NCBI GenBank assembly: GCA_017983615.1
Contig: JAGOBB010000012.1
Location: 1-64,000, forward strand
DNA: 64,000 nucleotides
From: Azonexus sp.
GTDB taxonomy: Bacteria; Pseudomonadota; Gammaproteobacteria; Burkholderiales; Rhodocyclaceae
Reading direction: 5' to 3'
Below the pieces are notes generated by a model. That model was not told the origin of the DNA, searched no databases, and saw only the letters and a program-made list of their open reading frames with translations. Shown here one piece after another: positions 63,034 through 64,000 of this stretch. Position 1 is the first letter of the stretch, and every line of letters starts with the position of its first letter. Made by a program: the position numbers and the translations under genes.

Positions 63034-63669
63034 TCAAGACTCCAATTTGAAAATGATCGGGACCAGCACCCAGCTCTGGACGGCAGTGTCGCCGCGCTTG
63101 GCCGGGATGAATTTCCAGTTGCGCACGGTTCTTTGCGCCGACTCGTCCAGCCGCTGGCTGCCCGACGAGGTCTTGATCTCGACGCTGTCGGCGCTGCCCT
63201 GCGGATTGACCGAAACGCGCAGGATGACCTTGCCTTCCTCGCCGATCTTCCGGGAGAGCGGTGGATACGGCGGCGCTGGATTCTTCAGGTAATCGGCGTC
63301 GAAGCGCGCCTGGCTGACCGGTTCGGCGGCCGGTGGCGCCGGCGGTGCCGGCTTGATGTCTGGCGGCGAGGCAAGCGGGGCAGCCACCGCGGGCTGCTCG
63401 CTGCGTGTGGCTTCGATGACCGGGGTCGGGGTCTTGGGAATGGGTTGGCGAACCGGCTGCGGCTTTACCATCGGCAGCGGCTTGGCGACCGGTTGCTTGA
63501 TTTCGGCTGGCGGCTGCAGCAAGTCGACGATCAGCGGCATCTCGACGATTTCCGGCACGATGGTCTTGGCCGCCATGATCACCAGGAAGACCGCGGCATG
63601 GAGACCGATGACCACGCCAAGCAGGCTGCTGCGCTGGGCAGAAGAGGGACGGGAAAGGACGTAGCTCAT
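63034..63669 (-). CDS. tonB: Energy transducer TonB
   Basis: This 211-residue protein has one N-terminal helix (about 16-36), a long Pro-rich spacer (about 50-120; PVAKPLPMVKPQPV) and a C-terminal TonB domain (LKNPAPPYPPLSRKIGEEG, GKVILRVSVNPQGS, NWKFIPAK). It transfers motor energy to outer-membrane receptors. It lies directly before exbB, 94 bp after hemP. Confidence 0.93.
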   Translation of the reverse strand: MSYVLSRPSSAQRSSLLGVVIGLHAAVFLVIMAAKTIVPEIVEMPLIVDLLQPPAEIKQPVAKPLPMVKPQPVRQPIPKTPTPVIEATRSEQPAVAAPLASPPDIKPAPPAPPAAEPVSQARFDADYLKNPAPPYPPLSRKIGEEGKVILRVSVNPQGSADSVEIKTSSGSQRLDESAQRTVRNWKFIPAKRGDTAVQSWVLVPIIFKLES

Positions 63670-63763
63670 AAAGGCGTGTTTGCTCGGTTGCGTTCCGCTT
63701 GCCGCCTGAAAAAACCCTTGGCTCGCTGGCTGGGGAACGAGAGATTTACAACGGAGAGAGAAG

Positions 63764-63940
63764 CTATTTGGTCAGAATCAGTTTGTTCTCGCGGGTAACG
63801 CGCAGCAGGTAGCGCTGGCCGGCGTGATCAATTTCAACCGCGCTGTTGCCGCGCAATATTTCCTCGCTGTCGAGGCGGGGCCTGAGTTCTGAACTGGCGA
63901 CCGGGGGCGGGGCGGGCGGCATTTTTGGCGGCGCTATCAT
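63764..63940 (-). CDS. hemP: Hemin uptake protein HemP
   Basis: This ~58-residue protein has the HemP signature SEEILRGNSAVEIDHAGQRY followed by LLRVTRENKLILTK. HemP often heads iron or haem uptake operons, and it has been proposed as an activator or small uptake factor; its exact role is unsettled. The ATG at 63940 is preferred; the frame is open to the window edge. Two Fur-like sites lie directly upstream. Confidence 0.88.
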   Translation of the reverse strand: MIAPPKMPPAPPPVASSELRPRLDSEEILRGNSAVEIDHAGQRYLLRVTRENKLILTK

Positions 63941-63957
63941 TGCTAATCCAAATGCAA

Positions 63958-64000
63958 ACGAGAATGACTCGCATTGTAAGTGAACGAGAATGATTGTCAA
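63958..64000 (-). promoter_or_regulatory. Fur-box-like sites upstream of hemP
   Basis: ACGAGAATGACTCGCATT (63958-63975) and AACGAGAATGATTGTCAA (63983-64000) carry the GAGAATGA core of Fur sites. The second runs to the window edge. Confidence 0.75.

Noticed and set aside
1-64000. CRISPR arrays, tRNA, rRNA or complete prophage
   Set aside because: No regularly spaced repeats, no cloverleaf-like sequence with a recognisable TPsiC arm, and no phage structural genes were seen. The dispersed repeat copies are too far apart and too irregular for CRISPR.

Overview
This window is chromosomal DNA of a G+C-rich betaproteobacterium, most like Rhodocyclaceae (Dechloromonas/Azonexus type). That placement is inferred from the gene set: ActP-linked acetate use, class I PHA synthase, a soluble NAD-linked [NiFe] hydrogenase, FNR/HemN, a B12-dependent ribonucleotide reductase and many O2/NO-sensing proteins. 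No rRNA, tRNA or CRISPR array was seen.

Layout. 1-6.1 kb: fatty-acid electron transfer (etfA 3' end, acyl-CoA dehydrogenase, ETF-quinone oxidoreductase) and acetate uptake (DUF485 protein, actP). 6.2-7.6 kb: two orphan ORFs with degenerate attC-like sites, probably an integron-cassette relic. 7.7-17.7 kb (minus strand): hybrid histidine kinase, nrdJ behind a pair of NrdR boxes, ackA with a MaoC-Pta fusion, a kinase-like/phosphatase-like pair, fabI. 17.9-23.2 kb: hoxFUYHW. 23.2-31.6 kb: secreted unknown protein, UspA, beta-CASP nuclease, phaC, then a gas-sensing group (MCP-like protein, diiron ODP, hemerythrin, DUF2249, NnrS-like, SirB2). 31.6-36.4 kb: sigma-54 activator divergent from a TonB receptor that has a good sigma-54 promoter but has lost its signal-peptide frame. 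36.4-45.1 kb: fnr/hemN around an FNR box, copper export (copA, copZ), a GGDEF-EAL protein, selD. 45.2-64 kb: iron region (siderophore receptor, FbpA-type binding protein, DUF1513 protein, bfd, two complementary bacterioferritins, then hemP-tonB-exbB-exbD-ftrA-porin-ftrB-ftrC-ftrD with Fur-like boxes). Two toxin-antitoxin modules and a two-gene putative phage-defence cassette interrupt it.

Two things stand out. First, a dispersed repeat of about 40 bp (core TGCTACGGTCGG followed by an A-rich tail) occurs about 16 times. It lies between genes and also inside coding sequences, where it is read in several frames. It supplies most of the FtrB signal peptide and a membrane segment of the NnrS-like protein. 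Second, a NERD-nuclease/UvrD-type helicase overlaps a gene for an AbiC-like membrane protein. The pair sits between two diverged copies of the 3' end of ftrD, as if it entered with duplication of its target gene end. The pair looks like a defence system I cannot match to a named one.
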